A stretch of 18,468 bases of DNA from CAZDYP01 sp964509505 (GCA_964509505.1 CAZDYP010000103.1:1-18468); one strand, 5' to 3'; shown: positions 1-6,835, numbered from the stretch's first letter. The notes: generated from the letters alone by a model not told the origin. A program made the numbers and translations.

Positions 1-331
1 GATACCGCCCCCCCTTTTCGCGCGCGCACGTTTCTACAGCTTGTAATAATGCACTGCCCACGCCGCCGCGTAACGCCTCCTTCGCAGTGGCAATCCAACT
101 CAATTCGTAATTGTATTTCGTCAACGCAATGCGCCCGTAACACGCGAAGCCAACCACGCGCGCTTCAGCTGTCGCCGTCAGAAACAAATACTCGTCTTGC
201 CCTGTATCTTCAAGATAATACTCCAGCAATGAGTGCACCTCGCGCGCTTCATCGTCATTGAAAACGCCGCCCTGCACGACGATACGCATGATGGCTTCCT
301 GGTCGGTGCGAGACGTTAGTCGAATCTCCAA
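1..331 (-). CDS. GNAT-family N-acetyltransferase (3' end cut by window edge)
   Basis: The visible 110 codons read as the N-terminal part of a GNAT acetyltransferase, which moves an acetyl group from acetyl-CoA to an amine; the substrate is unknown. The start is most likely TTG at 331: it follows GAGGAG by 8 nt, and the resulting N-terminus LEIRLTSRTDQEAI fits the usual GNAT opening (MEIRPTTPADREAI-like). An alternative ATG lies at 289. Around residues 60-85 the segments VVGFACYGRI and YELSWIA match GNAT strands beta4-beta5. They are followed by LRGGVGSALLQAVE, the degenerate acetyl-CoA-binding motif A (usually RGxGxG/A). The protein runs off the left edge just after motif A. It lies 46 nt downstream of an ATP-grasp gene on the same strand, so it is probably the last visible gene of the operon. 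Fold assignment is fairly sure; function is not known. Confidence 0.8.
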   Translation of the reverse strand, partial: MEIRLTSRTDQEAIMRIVVQGGVFNDDEAREVHSLLEYYLEDTGQDEYLFLTATAEARVVGFACYGRIALTKYNYELSWIATAKEALRGGVGSALLQAVETCAREKGGRY

Positions 332-337
332 ATCACA

Positions 338-381
338 CTCTCCTCACTGTCAGTGAATAGTGAACAGTTATCGCTGTTCAC
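338..381. repeat. Heptamer-type spacer with 8-bp hairpin
   Basis: The spacer between the first ATP-grasp gene and the GNAT gene contains degenerate 7-mers (TCAGTGA, ATAGTGA, ACAGTTA). It has a perfect inverted repeat, GTGAACAG (360-367) and CTGTTCAC (374-381), around a 6-nt loop. The hairpin covers the stop codon of the ATP-grasp gene. No T-tract follows on the minus strand, so I do not call it a terminator. It also holds the GNAT ribosome-binding site (GAGGAG). Confidence 0.6.
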
Positions 382-1373
382 CGCTTCGGCATGCGCTCAC
401 TAGCAAACTGCGCGATGCGTTCCACGGTTTGTGGATAGGTATAGCCTAGCGCGCGCGTTTGCCGCGCAAAACCCATACCCTCGCTTAAGTCACACGCGGG
501 GTTCACTTCCAGCAGATAGGGTTGACCGTCGCGCACTCGTATATCCACGTGCGCGTAATCACGACAACCAAGAGCGCGATAGGCGCGGCGTGTGATGTCG
601 CGCGCGCGTTCCGCAATGGCTTCGTCAATTGGCGCGGGGCAAATTGCGGGCGTGCGGTCGAATAGCTCCGTGCCTTCTTCCCATTTCACTTCGTACGACG
701 CGATGCGCTGCAAAGGATTTTCGATGCGACTGAAATCCATTTCGGACAACGGCAACACTTCGATGGGGTCGTTGCCCCACACGCCGACGTAGAGCTCGCG
801 CCCCTCGATGTATTCTTCGACCAATGCGGGCTGATGATGCTTGCGGATGAGGAACTCGACGCGCTCACGCAGTTCGGCAGGCGTCGTCACAACCGCGTTC
901 ATGCGGATACCGATGCTGCCGTCTTCGGCGGCAGGCTTGACGATGGCCGGCAGTGGCACAAGCATTTTTTCGTCGGCGGCATGGGCAACCTGATAGAGCG
1001 GCGTCGCGATGCCATGGCGCGTAAAAATTTGTTTGGCGCGATCTTTGTGCAAGCAATTATAGTTCGTCAGCGCATTCGACGCCGTGTATGCGAAGCCCAT
1101 GAAGTCGTACATCGCAGGCACGTAGTTTTCAAGATCGGCAATGCCTACCAACATCTCGACCAAATTGAAAATGACCCATTCGCGCGGATCATAATTAATC
1201 AGAATATCCAACACTTGTCGCCGATTCACTTCAAGGCGCGTCTCATGTCCCCGCGCTTCTAACGCGCGTTGAACGCCTTCGGCGGCGCGAATCACGTCGA
1301 GGTCAGCCAGCAAATCATTGTCCGTTTGTCCGGGCAATAATTGCACATCGTTGCGAATAATCAAAATTTTCAC
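378..1373 (-). CDS. ATP-grasp ligase, D-Ala-D-Ala-ligase-like (paralogue 1)
   Basis: A 331-aa protein of the ATP-grasp superfamily related to D-alanine-D-alanine ligase. Such enzymes activate a carboxylate as acyl phosphate with ATP and join it to an amine. Visible features are an N-terminal preATP-grasp segment (MKILIIRNDVQLLPG, with VIFNLVEML near residue 90), the central lysine strand LPAIVKPAAEDGSIGI (about 145-158), the nucleotide-contact segment ALVEEYIEGRELYVGVWG (about 185-202), and the C-terminal Mg-binding strand YLLEVNPACDL, with E289 and N291. Length is near that of Ddl (about 300-370 aa). The end of the acceptor site differs from classical Ddl: EVNPAC replaces the usual EVNTLPG, so the substrate is probably not D-Ala-D-Ala. 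It sits 87 nt downstream of a paralogue and 46 nt upstream of a GNAT gene. The stop codon falls inside a repeat hairpin. Confidence 0.85.
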   Translation of the reverse strand: MKILIIRNDVQLLPGQTDNDLLADLDVIRAAEGVQRALEARGHETRLEVNRRQVLDILINYDPREWVIFNLVEMLVGIADLENYVPAMYDFMGFAYTASNALTNYNCLHKDRAKQIFTRHGIATPLYQVAHAADEKMLVPLPAIVKPAAEDGSIGIRMNAVVTTPAELRERVEFLIRKHHQPALVEEYIEGRELYVGVWGNDPIEVLPLSEMDFSRIENPLQRIASYEVKWEEGTELFDRTPAICPAPIDEAIAERARDITRRAYRALGCRDYAHVDIRVRDGQPYLLEVNPACDLSEGMGFARQTRALGYTYPQTVERIAQFASERMPKR

Positions 1374-1393
1374 GTTGTTAGCTCCGCGCTCCT

Positions 1394-1474
1394 AAAAAGT
1401 GAAAAGTAACAAATAATGAGTATGTGTGCCACGCACCAATTACTTTTTACTTTCTACTTTTTACTCGTTACTTT
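1394..1474. repeat. Heptamer repeat spacer with inverted arms
   Basis: On the plus strand 1440-1474 reads as five 7-mers (TTACTTT, TTACTTT, CTACTTT, TTACTCG, TTACTTT). At 1394-1421 the opposite orientation occurs (AAAAAGT, GAAAAGT, AACAAAT, AATGAGT). Between them GTGTG-CCA-CGCAC can form a small stem, so the whole spacer can fold as a long imperfect hairpin. The repeat runs across the TAA stop of the second ATP-grasp gene (1461-1463) and encodes its last few residues. Confidence 0.65.
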
Positions 1475-2462
1475 TACTCATCCGTTCCGCCGCAAACCTC
1501 ACGATCTGCTCTGCCATTGCCGCGTAATCGTAGCCTGCTGCCTTAGCTTCGCGCGGAAAGCCTGCGTCGGGCGCGAGCCCGCAGTTCGGATTCACTTCGA
1601 GGACGAATGGCTGGTCGCCGCGCACCCGCATATCCACACGCGCGTAATCGCGGCAGCCCAACACGCGATACGCTTCGCGCGCGACATGTCGGATGCGTTC
1701 CGCCAACGAATGATCAATGCGCGCGGGACACACGACGGGCGTGTTGTGATAGGTAAAATCGTGCTTATCCCATTTCGTCGCAAACGAGATGATCTGTTGC
1801 CATGGGTCGGCAATGGCGCTGTAGTCAATCTCGGCGAGCGGCAGCGTCTGCGGCGGGGCGTTGCCCCAAATAGCCACGTTGAATTCGCGCCCCCCCAAAA
1901 ATTCTTCGACCAACGCGGGCTGTTCGGTATCTTCGAGCACAAATTGCACTTGCTCACGCAACGCCATCGCGTCATGCACCACCGAACGGTGGTTCACGCC
2001 GTAGCTCGCATCTTCGGCAACGGGCTTGACGAACACGGGGAATGGAAGCTGTAGCGGTTCGTTGGGCGAATGGAACACTTGAAATGGCGCGGTCGGTAAG
2101 CCGTGCGCCAGCAGAGTTTGTTTCGTGCGCGCTTTGTTGAGCGCGTGATGCAACGTGCGCGTGTTTGAGCCAGTATAGGTGTAACCCATCACCTCCAACA
2201 CCGCAGGCACGTACGCCTCACGATACGATTCGCCCTCCAACGTCTCGCACAAGTTGAACACGACCCACTCATGCGGATTGTACGGCAACAACACGTCAAG
2301 CATGTTCTTGCGAATGAGCGCGCGCTCGACGGTATGCCCCCGCGACACCAGTCCTTGTTGAATAGCGTCGGCAGTGATGAAAATGTCGTTAGCAACTTCC
2401 GCCTCGGCGTGTACGGCGGCGTCGAGGCCGGGCATGTCGCTGAGGAGCAGCAAAACTTTCAT
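1461..2462 (-). CDS. ATP-grasp ligase, D-Ala-D-Ala-ligase-like (paralogue 2)
   Basis: A 333-aa paralogue of the downstream ATP-grasp gene. The two share WVxFNL.E, the YTxSN segment, the lysine strand (FPVFVKPVAEDASYGV here), ALVEEFLGGREFNVAIWG, GCRDYARVD and LEVNPNCGL. Start choice: ATG at 2462 gives MKVLLLLSDMPG, the same kind of start as the paralogue, about 11 nt after GGTGAG. An in-frame GTG at 2474 would leave almost no spacing from that site. It should use ATP to ligate a carboxylate to an amine, but the acceptor is unknown. The pair may act on successive or alternative substrates; this is inference. It lies 63 nt after an MBL-fold gene on the same strand. The C-terminal residues SKSNE and the stop codon are encoded inside the heptamer repeat, so the natural C-terminus seems to have been rewritten by repeat growth. 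Confidence 0.85.
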   Translation of the reverse strand: MKVLLLLSDMPGLDAAVHAEAEVANDIFITADAIQQGLVSRGHTVERALIRKNMLDVLLPYNPHEWVVFNLCETLEGESYREAYVPAVLEVMGYTYTGSNTRTLHHALNKARTKQTLLAHGLPTAPFQVFHSPNEPLQLPFPVFVKPVAEDASYGVNHRSVVHDAMALREQVQFVLEDTEQPALVEEFLGGREFNVAIWGNAPPQTLPLAEIDYSAIADPWQQIISFATKWDKHDFTYHNTPVVCPARIDHSLAERIRHVAREAYRVLGCRDYARVDMRVRGDQPFVLEVNPNCGLAPDAGFPREAKAAGYDYAAMAEQIVRFAAERMSKSNE

Positions 2463-2525
2463 AACAATAATCACTCACCCCGCGCGGTATTATGGGAGAA
2501 TTTGCGAAGAACGCAACCGCCTCCC

Positions 2526-3203
2526 TCACAACGTCGCCGCAAATTCCCGCAACTTCGTCCGCGCATCCCCAATGATCGGTTTGCCATGTCCGAAGCACAG
2601 AATCTCCACATCAAAGACGGCGAGTTGTTGGGCGGAGGCTTGCGCTTGCGCCATGTCCCACGTAAACATCGGCGTGGAGAGTTTGAGCTGTTTGCCATGC
2701 AATAAAGCATCGCCCACAAACAACACTCTATGCTTGCGCCAATAATAGCAGACATGACCGCGCGTGTGGCCGGGCGAACCGATGACCACGATACCGTTAT
2801 GCAACGGCAGCTCGTCGCCCGTTTGCACCGCGTGATCCACTTGCGCCAGTTGTGGCTTGAAGAACTGCGACAAGAGACGGAATACGAAACCCAGCGGGCC
2901 CTTGATGCCGCGCGGCAGCTCTCTGCCCGCCATCACGGCGGCTTCGTACAAGTGCGCGTAGGTTTGCGCCCCGCTTGCTTGCACGAGCGCCGCCAAGCTG
3001 CCGACGTGATCCACGTCGGCGTGCGTGAGCAAAATGTGTTTCACATCGGTCGCGCGATAGCCCAGCGCTTGAATGTAGTTCAAAATTTTCGGCGCAGCCT
3101 TCGGCACGCCCGCATCTACCAGCGTCAGCCCATCATCCCCGATGAGCAGGAACACCCCCGCCGTCACACCGTCTATTTGATGCAAGGAGTCGAGTATTTG
3201 CAT
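2526..3203 (-). CDS. MBL-fold metallo-hydrolase
   Basis: A 225-aa metallo-beta-lactamase-fold hydrolase. Metal ligands visible in order are THADVDHVG (H61, D63, D65, H66; the HxDxDH variant of the usual HxHxDH), GHTRGH (H146), GDAL (D165) and the C-terminal FGHGKP (H206). This set points to a dinuclear-metal hydrolase of the broad YflN/glyoxalase-II-like type; the substrate cannot be named. No signal peptide or membrane segment is seen, so it should be cytoplasmic. The start is fixed by a TATAAT box only 6 nt upstream of the ATG, implying a leaderless mRNA. It is the first gene of the minus-strand run that continues into the two ATP-grasp ligases and the GNAT. Its close packing (63-nt gap) suggests a shared transcript. 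Confidence 0.85.
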   Translation of the reverse strand: MQILDSLHQIDGVTAGVFLLIGDDGLTLVDAGVPKAAPKILNYIQALGYRATDVKHILLTHADVDHVGSLAALVQASGAQTYAHLYEAAVMAGRELPRGIKGPLGFVFRLLSQFFKPQLAQVDHAVQTGDELPLHNGIVVIGSPGHTRGHVCYYWRKHRVLFVGDALLHGKQLKLSTPMFTWDMAQAQASAQQLAVFDVEILCFGHGKPIIGDARTKLREFAATL

Positions 3204-3209
3204 AGCGCG

Positions 3210-3215
3210 ATTATA
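3210..3215 (-). promoter_or_regulatory. -10 box of a leaderless promoter for the MBL/ATP-grasp operon
   Basis: On the minus strand a perfect TATAAT ends 6 nt before the ATG at 3203, which would place transcription start at or next to the start codon. No good -35 box is apparent at 17 nt. Leaderless initiation is inferred. Confidence 0.5.
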
Positions 3216-3226
3216 ACACCAAGTGT

Positions 3227-3255
3227 TTGCGTCCCTTGTGAACTTCCAGCATAAT
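3227..3255 (+). promoter_or_regulatory. Putative promoter of the alpha/beta hydrolase gene
   Basis: TTGCGT (3227-3232), a 17-nt spacer and CATAAT (3250-3255) precede the ATG at 3263 by only 7 nt. Like its divergent partner it predicts a leaderless or near-leaderless transcript, and no Shine-Dalgarno site is present. Confidence 0.45.
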
Positions 3256-3262
3256 TCATAGC

Positions 3263-4156
3263 ATGATTCCGACCTTCAACGATCAGTTCATCACACTACA
3301 TGGCTTGCGTTTGCGCTATTGGCAGGCAGGCGCCACAGGCTCGCCCATCCTCTTGCTGCATGGCTTGATGGGCTCCATCGAAAATTGGCGTTGGATCATG
3401 GGCGCGTTGGCTGAACAACATTGCGTCTTCGCCTTCGATGGCCCCGGACACGGTCTCTCGCAATGGGATGAGCGCGCACACGAATTGTCGTTCATGAGCG
3501 ATTTGGTCACGGCGTTCATGCAAGCGCACGACCTTGAACGCGCGACCATCGTCGGGCATTCGGGCGGCGGGATGGCGGCGTTGACGACAGCGCTAGAGTC
3601 GCCGCAGTTGCTCGATAAATTGGTATTGGCGAGCAGCGGCGGTCTGGGATATGGCTTGACCGCGCGCCTAAAATTGGCGTCTATCGCGCCTGTGCCTCCG
3701 CTCATTTTGCGGATGGGACAAGCCTCATTACCATTGATCCGCTCGTACGTCAGTCGTTATTTATTTTACAATCCGCGCGCCTTCAGCGACGCCGTGTTCA
3801 GCGATGTGACTACTAACATCCGACGCAACAACAACCTGTTTCACGCAACCCAATTGGTACGGCAAGGCATCAACGTCTGGGGACAAAAGATGGTGTTCAC
3901 GCCGCGCTTGTCGCAGCTGACCGTGCCGACGCTCATCATTTGGGGCAAGCAAGATCGCACGATTCCCGTGCGCCATGCCTATCGCGCCGCGCGGCTCATC
4001 CCACAGGCTCAGCTTGTCGTGCTGGACCGTTGCCGCCACATGCCGATGATTGAATATCCCGCCGAATTTAGCGGCTATGTGTTAGAATTTTTGCGGAGCG
4101 CATCACTTGTAATTCATAGTAGCTCAAACACAGCGAAGCGCGCACTTGAGGTGTAG
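3263..4156 (+). CDS. Alpha/beta-fold hydrolase
   Basis: A 297-aa cytoplasmic alpha/beta hydrolase. The oxyanion-loop motif LLHGLMGS is at 32-39, the FAFDGPGHGLS strand at 57-66, and the nucleophile elbow VGHSGGG has S100. The acid is D231 in WGKQDRTIP and the catalytic histidine is H259 in DRCRHMPMIEYP. The triad is therefore complete, and the cap region lies roughly between 130 and 215. Family members include lipases, esterases, haloperoxidases and C-C bond hydrolases; nothing here singles out one. It is divergent from the MBL/ATP-grasp operon and convergent with the second MBL-fold gene. The last residues read EV-stop, and the final GGTGTA repeats in inverted form at the stop of the convergent neighbour. 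Confidence 0.88.
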   Translation: MIPTFNDQFITLHGLRLRYWQAGATGSPILLLHGLMGSIENWRWIMGALAEQHCVFAFDGPGHGLSQWDERAHELSFMSDLVTAFMQAHDLERATIVGHSGGGMAALTTALESPQLLDKLVLASSGGLGYGLTARLKLASIAPVPPLILRMGQASLPLIRSYVSRYLFYNPRAFSDAVFSDVTTNIRRNNNLFHATQLVRQGINVWGQKMVFTPRLSQLTVPTLIIWGKQDRTIPVRHAYRAARLIPQAQLVVLDRCRHMPMIEYPAEFSGYVLEFLRSASLVIHSSSNTAKRALEV

Positions 4157-4181
4157 AGCCAGTTTACAACTTGCCCACCAG

Positions 4182-4200
4182 GACACATTGCAAATTTGTC
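4182..4200. repeat. Imperfect 19-bp palindrome (copy A)
   Basis: GACACATTGCAAATTTGTC lies between two convergent genes. A closely related dyad, GACAAGTTGGCAATTTGTC, occurs at 11077-11095, so this may be a dispersed palindromic element or a protein-binding site. The outer pair AGGTGTA (4148-4154) and TACACCT (4202-4208) could extend it into a longer hairpin between the two stop codons. No T-tract is seen. Confidence 0.4.
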
Positions 4201-4914
4201 TTACACCTGCTGACGCGCGCGGCGGCGCGCGATCATCGCCTCGACTTGCGTGCGGGTGCGCGGCGCTGAGTGCGCGTCAAGGTAGAGCCGTGTGTGATCG
4301 TCGAGCAGCGATTCGAGAAAATCGAGGTCGGGTCCCGCATGACGCGAGCGATAGAAACAATCGCCGAGAAACAGCACTTCATCTTCCTTCACATATACAA
4401 TCACCGAATCGGCGGCGTGTTTGCCGCCGATGTGCTTGAGCTCCAATGTCACGTCGTCTAAGTGCATCCGCAACGTATGCGGGAAGGTAATGGTCGGCAA
4501 GACGAGACGGAACTGCGACCAATCATCCACCGAGCGCAACAGCTCGCGCTGCCATTCGGCATGACGTGGGTCTGCGGCGCTTTCACGTTGCAGCAGCTCC
4601 GCGTTCCACGACCGCTGCATTTCATGCAACAACTTGTAACATAGCTCGTGCGCGATGACAGGGGCGTTGAACACGCACGCGCCAAACACGTGATCGTGAT
4701 GATGATGCGTATAGACGATGTGGCTGACGGCTGGCGCGTTCAAGGCTACGAGTGATTGTTGAATGCGACGCGCATCGTCGGGCCCGAAGCCTGTATCAAT
4801 CAACGCCGTATGATGTGTCGTGCGAATAACGCCCACCGCTGGACGCAAGCGCTGTTGCGGGTTGAATGGCAACACCCACACATGTTCGGTTAGCTGAATC
4901 AAATCAGAGAACAC
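4201..4914 (-). CDS. MBL-fold metallo-hydrolase
   Basis: A 237-aa metallo-beta-lactamase-fold hydrolase with the classical zinc motif YTHHHHDHVFGA, in which H70, H72, D74 and H75 are the ligands. Later ligands are H of GGKHAADS (about 164), D of FLGDCFY (about 180) and H of LDAHSAP (about 218). The early ALIDTGFG strand (37-44) is typical of the family. It is only distantly similar to the MBL protein at 2526-3203, which has a different HADVDH motif. The start is a GTG at 4914, preceded by AGAGG with 7-nt spacing, which is better supported than later in-frame starts. No export signal is seen. It is divergent from the sortase gene and separated from it by a heptamer repeat. The substrate is unknown. 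Confidence 0.85.
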   Translation of the reverse strand: MFSDLIQLTEHVWVLPFNPQQRLRPAVGVIRTTHHTALIDTGFGPDDARRIQQSLVALNAPAVSHIVYTHHHHDHVFGACVFNAPVIAHELCYKLLHEMQRSWNAELLQRESAADPRHAEWQRELLRSVDDWSQFRLVLPTITFPHTLRMHLDDVTLELKHIGGKHAADSVIVYVKEDEVLFLGDCFYRSRHAGPDLDFLESLLDDHTRLYLDAHSAPRTRTQVEAMIARRRARQQV

Positions 4915-4926
4915 AGAGAAACCTCT

Positions 4927-4975
4927 ACGACCAATGACTAATGACTAACGACTAGCGACTAACGACTAGTGACTA
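4927..4975. repeat. Seven tandem heptamers (consensus RYGACTA)
   Basis: The divergent spacer between the MBL gene and the sortase is made almost entirely of exact-phase 7-mers: ACGACCA, ATGACTA (twice), ACGACTA, GCGACTA, ACGACTA, GTGACTA. The sortase ATG at 4981 follows directly, so no Shine-Dalgarno site and no -10 box can be recognised for it. Confidence 0.75.
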
Positions 4976-4980
4976 ACACC

Positions 4981-5817
4981 ATGAAACTTTTCGTTGCGCG
5001 TATCTTGAACCGCGCGGGCTTAATGCTACTGCTTATCGCAGGTATTTTAGCATGGCAAGCGTATTTTCCACTGGATGCGACACCCCCACCTGACATAACC
5101 CTCATCACTACCGACACACCAGCCGAGGTGTTTCCCTTCTCGCTCGCGGCCACACCCACGCCGACGTTTGAGCCAAGCGTCAGCAACATCATCTTCACAC
5201 CGCAAGTCACAGCAACGCCCAGCATAACGCCGACGCCGCGTGTGTTATCCGGGCAGTTCACGACGCCTGAGCCACCCGATGTGCCACGCCCCGCCGACCG
5301 CAAAGTGGATTATCGTTGGCTCGCTCCATATCGCCAACAACCGTTCCCACCGCCTGCCAGCACGTCGCCTACTCGCATCGTCATTCCCGCGCTGAATGTA
5401 GATAGCGCCGTGATAGATGTGCATTGGCGCGTGACCGAAATAGATGGGCAAGCGGTGAGCGAATGGGAAGTCGCCGATTACGCCGTTGGGTTCCATTATG
5501 CGACCGCGTGGCCCGGCGACAAAGGCAACACCGTGTTGACAGGACACAATAATATCAAGGGGCAAGTTTTTCGCAACTTGATAGATTTGAAGGTTGGCGG
5601 TGAGGTGTTTATCTTCGCTGAAGACAAAGTCTATCGCTATGTCGTCACACAGCGTGTATTGGTCAAAGAAAAAGATGTGCCGCTTGACGAGCGCCTCAAA
5701 AACGCAGTGTGGATTGGTCCCACCGATGACACACGGCTCACGCTCGTCAGCTGCTGGCCCTACTCCCGCAACACCTATCGCATCATCGTCGTCGCTAAAC
5801 CAATGCGCGGCGAATAG
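4981..5817 (+). CDS. Sortase (class E/F-like) with N-terminal membrane anchor
   Basis: A 278-aa cysteine transpeptidase that would attach secreted proteins to the cell envelope outside the membrane. From the ATG at 4981, a membrane segment lies at about residues 12-28 (GLMLLLIAGILAWQAYF). A proline/threonine-rich linker follows at about 35-130, and the sortase barrel begins at RIVIPALNV. Catalytic residues are H189 in VLTGHNN, C258 in LTLVSCWP and R267 in NTYRIIVVA, so the His-Cys-Arg set is complete. The TLxxC motif is present as TLVSC. An in-frame GTG at 4969 lies inside the heptamer repeat and is rejected as start. No LPxTG-type substrate is visible in the window. It converges with ksgA, and its stop codon lies inside a repeat hairpin. 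The exact class is uncertain. Confidence 0.88.
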   Translation: MKLFVARILNRAGLMLLLIAGILAWQAYFPLDATPPPDITLITTDTPAEVFPFSLAATPTPTFEPSVSNIIFTPQVTATPSITPTPRVLSGQFTTPEPPDVPRPADRKVDYRWLAPYRQQPFPPPASTSPTRIVIPALNVDSAVIDVHWRVTEIDGQAVSEWEVADYAVGFHYATAWPGDKGNTVLTGHNNIKGQVFRNLIDLKVGGEVFIFAEDKVYRYVVTQRVLVKEKDVPLDERLKNAVWIGPTDDTRLTLVSCWPYSRNTYRIIVVAKPMRGE

Positions 5818-5915
5818 CCGATAGCAGATGGCTTATGGCGGATGGCTGATGGTGGATAGTCTATGACCTTCCGTTATCGGCTATTCACCTTCAGCCATCC
5901 ACTATACGCTATTCG
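5812..5915. repeat. Heptamer-type inverted-repeat spacer between convergent genes
   Basis: The convergent spacer between the sortase and ksgA holds nested perfect inverted repeats: GAATAGCCGATA (5812-5823) with TATCGGCTATTC (5875-5886), and GGATGGCTGA (5840-5849) with TCAGCCATCC (5891-5900). Degenerate 7-mers of the GGATGGC/TGATGGT type lie between. Both stop codons fall inside it. The structure could serve as a bidirectional transcript end, but no T-tract is seen, so that is inference. Confidence 0.65.
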
Positions 5916-6828
5916 CCAACCGCACCCACTCCTCAATCGTCAAGGTCTGCGCGCGGCGTTGCGCGTCAATCCCCGCGCGTTGCAATAATGCCTCACTTTC
6001 CTCTGTTGTGATGTTCAACCCTGCCGCTAAGGAGTTGCGTAATTGTTTGCGCTTCTGACTGAAGCCCGCTTGCGCGACACGAAAAAATTTTTCGACCTCC
6101 ACCTCAGGTATGGACGCGCGCACCTCTAACTTTATAACCGCCGAATCCACTTGCGGCGCAGGATAGAACGCGCCCGCAGGCAATTGCAACACCAACGAGG
6201 GTTGCGCGTAAAACTGCACGCTCACTGCCAACAAGCTCAAATCGCCAGGCGACGCCATGATGCGCTGCGCCACTTCGCGCTGCGTCATAAGCACCAATAA
6301 CGTCGGCTTGTGTGCGCTAGCTAAAAACTTGCGGAGGACAGCGGAGGTGATGTAGTAAGGAAGATTGGCGACGACTTTGTAGGGCGGTAATTGGTAATTA
6401 GTAATTGGTAATTGGAGATTGGGGGCTGGAAATTGAGGGTTGGACTCCCGCTCTGAAACTTGGACCTTGGAACTTGGCCCTCCGAACTCGGAACTCAGGA
6501 CTTTGGTGATGTCCACTTTCAGAATGTCGTCGTGAATGATGGTGACGTTTTGATAATCGGCGAGCGTCTCGCGCAAGATGGCGACCATGTTTTGATCGAG
6601 CTCGACGGCGACGACATGCTGCGCGGCAAGCGCGAGCGGTTGTGTGAGCGTGCCGACGCCAGGCCCAACCTCGATGATCCAATCGGATGATTGCGCGTCA
6701 GCTGCGCGCACAATCGCTTGTAATAAGTTTTCGTTGACGAGAAAATTTTGTCCCAGACTTTTCTTTGGACGTACGCCGTGCGCGTTGAGGAGTGCGCGCA
6801 AGGCGGCGATGGAAGTCGGAGGAGGCAT
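5902..6828 (-). CDS. ksgA: 16S rRNA dimethyladenosine transferase (RsmA/KsgA) with repeat insertion
   Basis: A 308-aa SAM-dependent enzyme that dimethylates the two adjacent adenosines (A1518/A1519 in E. coli numbering) in the 3' hairpin of 16S rRNA during 30S maturation. Visible motifs are KKSLGQNFLVN, the SAM site IIEVGPGVGTLT, acidic VAVELDQN, HDDILKVDI, catalytic NLPYYITSAV, GAFYPAPQVDSAVI and the C-terminal GFSQKRKQLRNSL. The start at 6828 gives MPPPTSIAALRALL, the normal family N-terminus. An upstream in-frame ATG at 6885 would translate repeat spacer and is rejected. Between HDDILKVDI and NLPYY the protein carries about 35 extra residues, encoded by 17 exact-phase heptamers. The frame stays open and all active-site motifs remain, so I expect it to be functional. 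It lies downstream of a YabE-like gene, as in Bacillus. Confidence 0.95.
   Translation of the reverse strand: MPPPTSIAALRALLNAHGVRPKKSLGQNFLVNENLLQAIVRAADAQSSDWIIEVGPGVGTLTQPLALAAQHVVAVELDQNMVAILRETLADYQNVTIIHDDILKVDITKVLSSEFGGPSSKVQVSERESNPQFPAPNLQLPITNYQLPPYKVVANLPYYITSAVLRKFLASAHKPTLLVLMTQREVAQRIMASPGDLSLLAVSVQFYAQPSLVLQLPAGAFYPAPQVDSAVIKLEVRASIPEVEVEKFFRVAQAGFSQKRKQLRNSLAAGLNITTEESEALLQRAGIDAQRRAQTLTIEEWVRLANSV
6386..6504. repeat. Seventeen heptamers inside ksgA
   Basis: The plus strand reads as an unbroken run of 7-mers: GGTAATT (twice), AGTAATT, GGTAATT, GGAGATT, GGGGGCT, GGAAATT, GAGGGTT, GGACTCC, CGCTCTG, AAACTTG, GACCTTG, GAACTTG, GCCCTCC, GAACTCG, GAACTCA, GGACTTT. The array grades from a TAATT type to an ACTTG type. 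Translated on the minus strand, it encodes the extra loop of KsgA. Confidence 0.85.
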
Positions 6829-6835
6829 AACGTAA

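Noticed and set aside
360..381. Terminator after ATP-grasp paralogue 1
   Set aside because: An 8-bp hairpin is present but no T-tract follows on the minus strand, and the GNAT ribosome-binding site is immediately downstream.
1416..2054. 212-codon plus-strand open frame
   Set aside because: Antisense to the second ATP-grasp gene, beginning in the heptamer spacer; no domain or start signal.
1..2462. Microviridin-type RiPP cluster (two ATP-grasp ligases plus GNAT)
   Set aside because: The ligases are Ddl-like, not of the RimK-like microviridin type, and no precursor peptide with a core motif is visible in the spacers.
4927..4975. CRISPR or iteron origin made of short repeats
   Set aside because: Units are 7 bp and degenerate with no spacers, and similar arrays occur at many junctions; no replication initiator gene is nearby.
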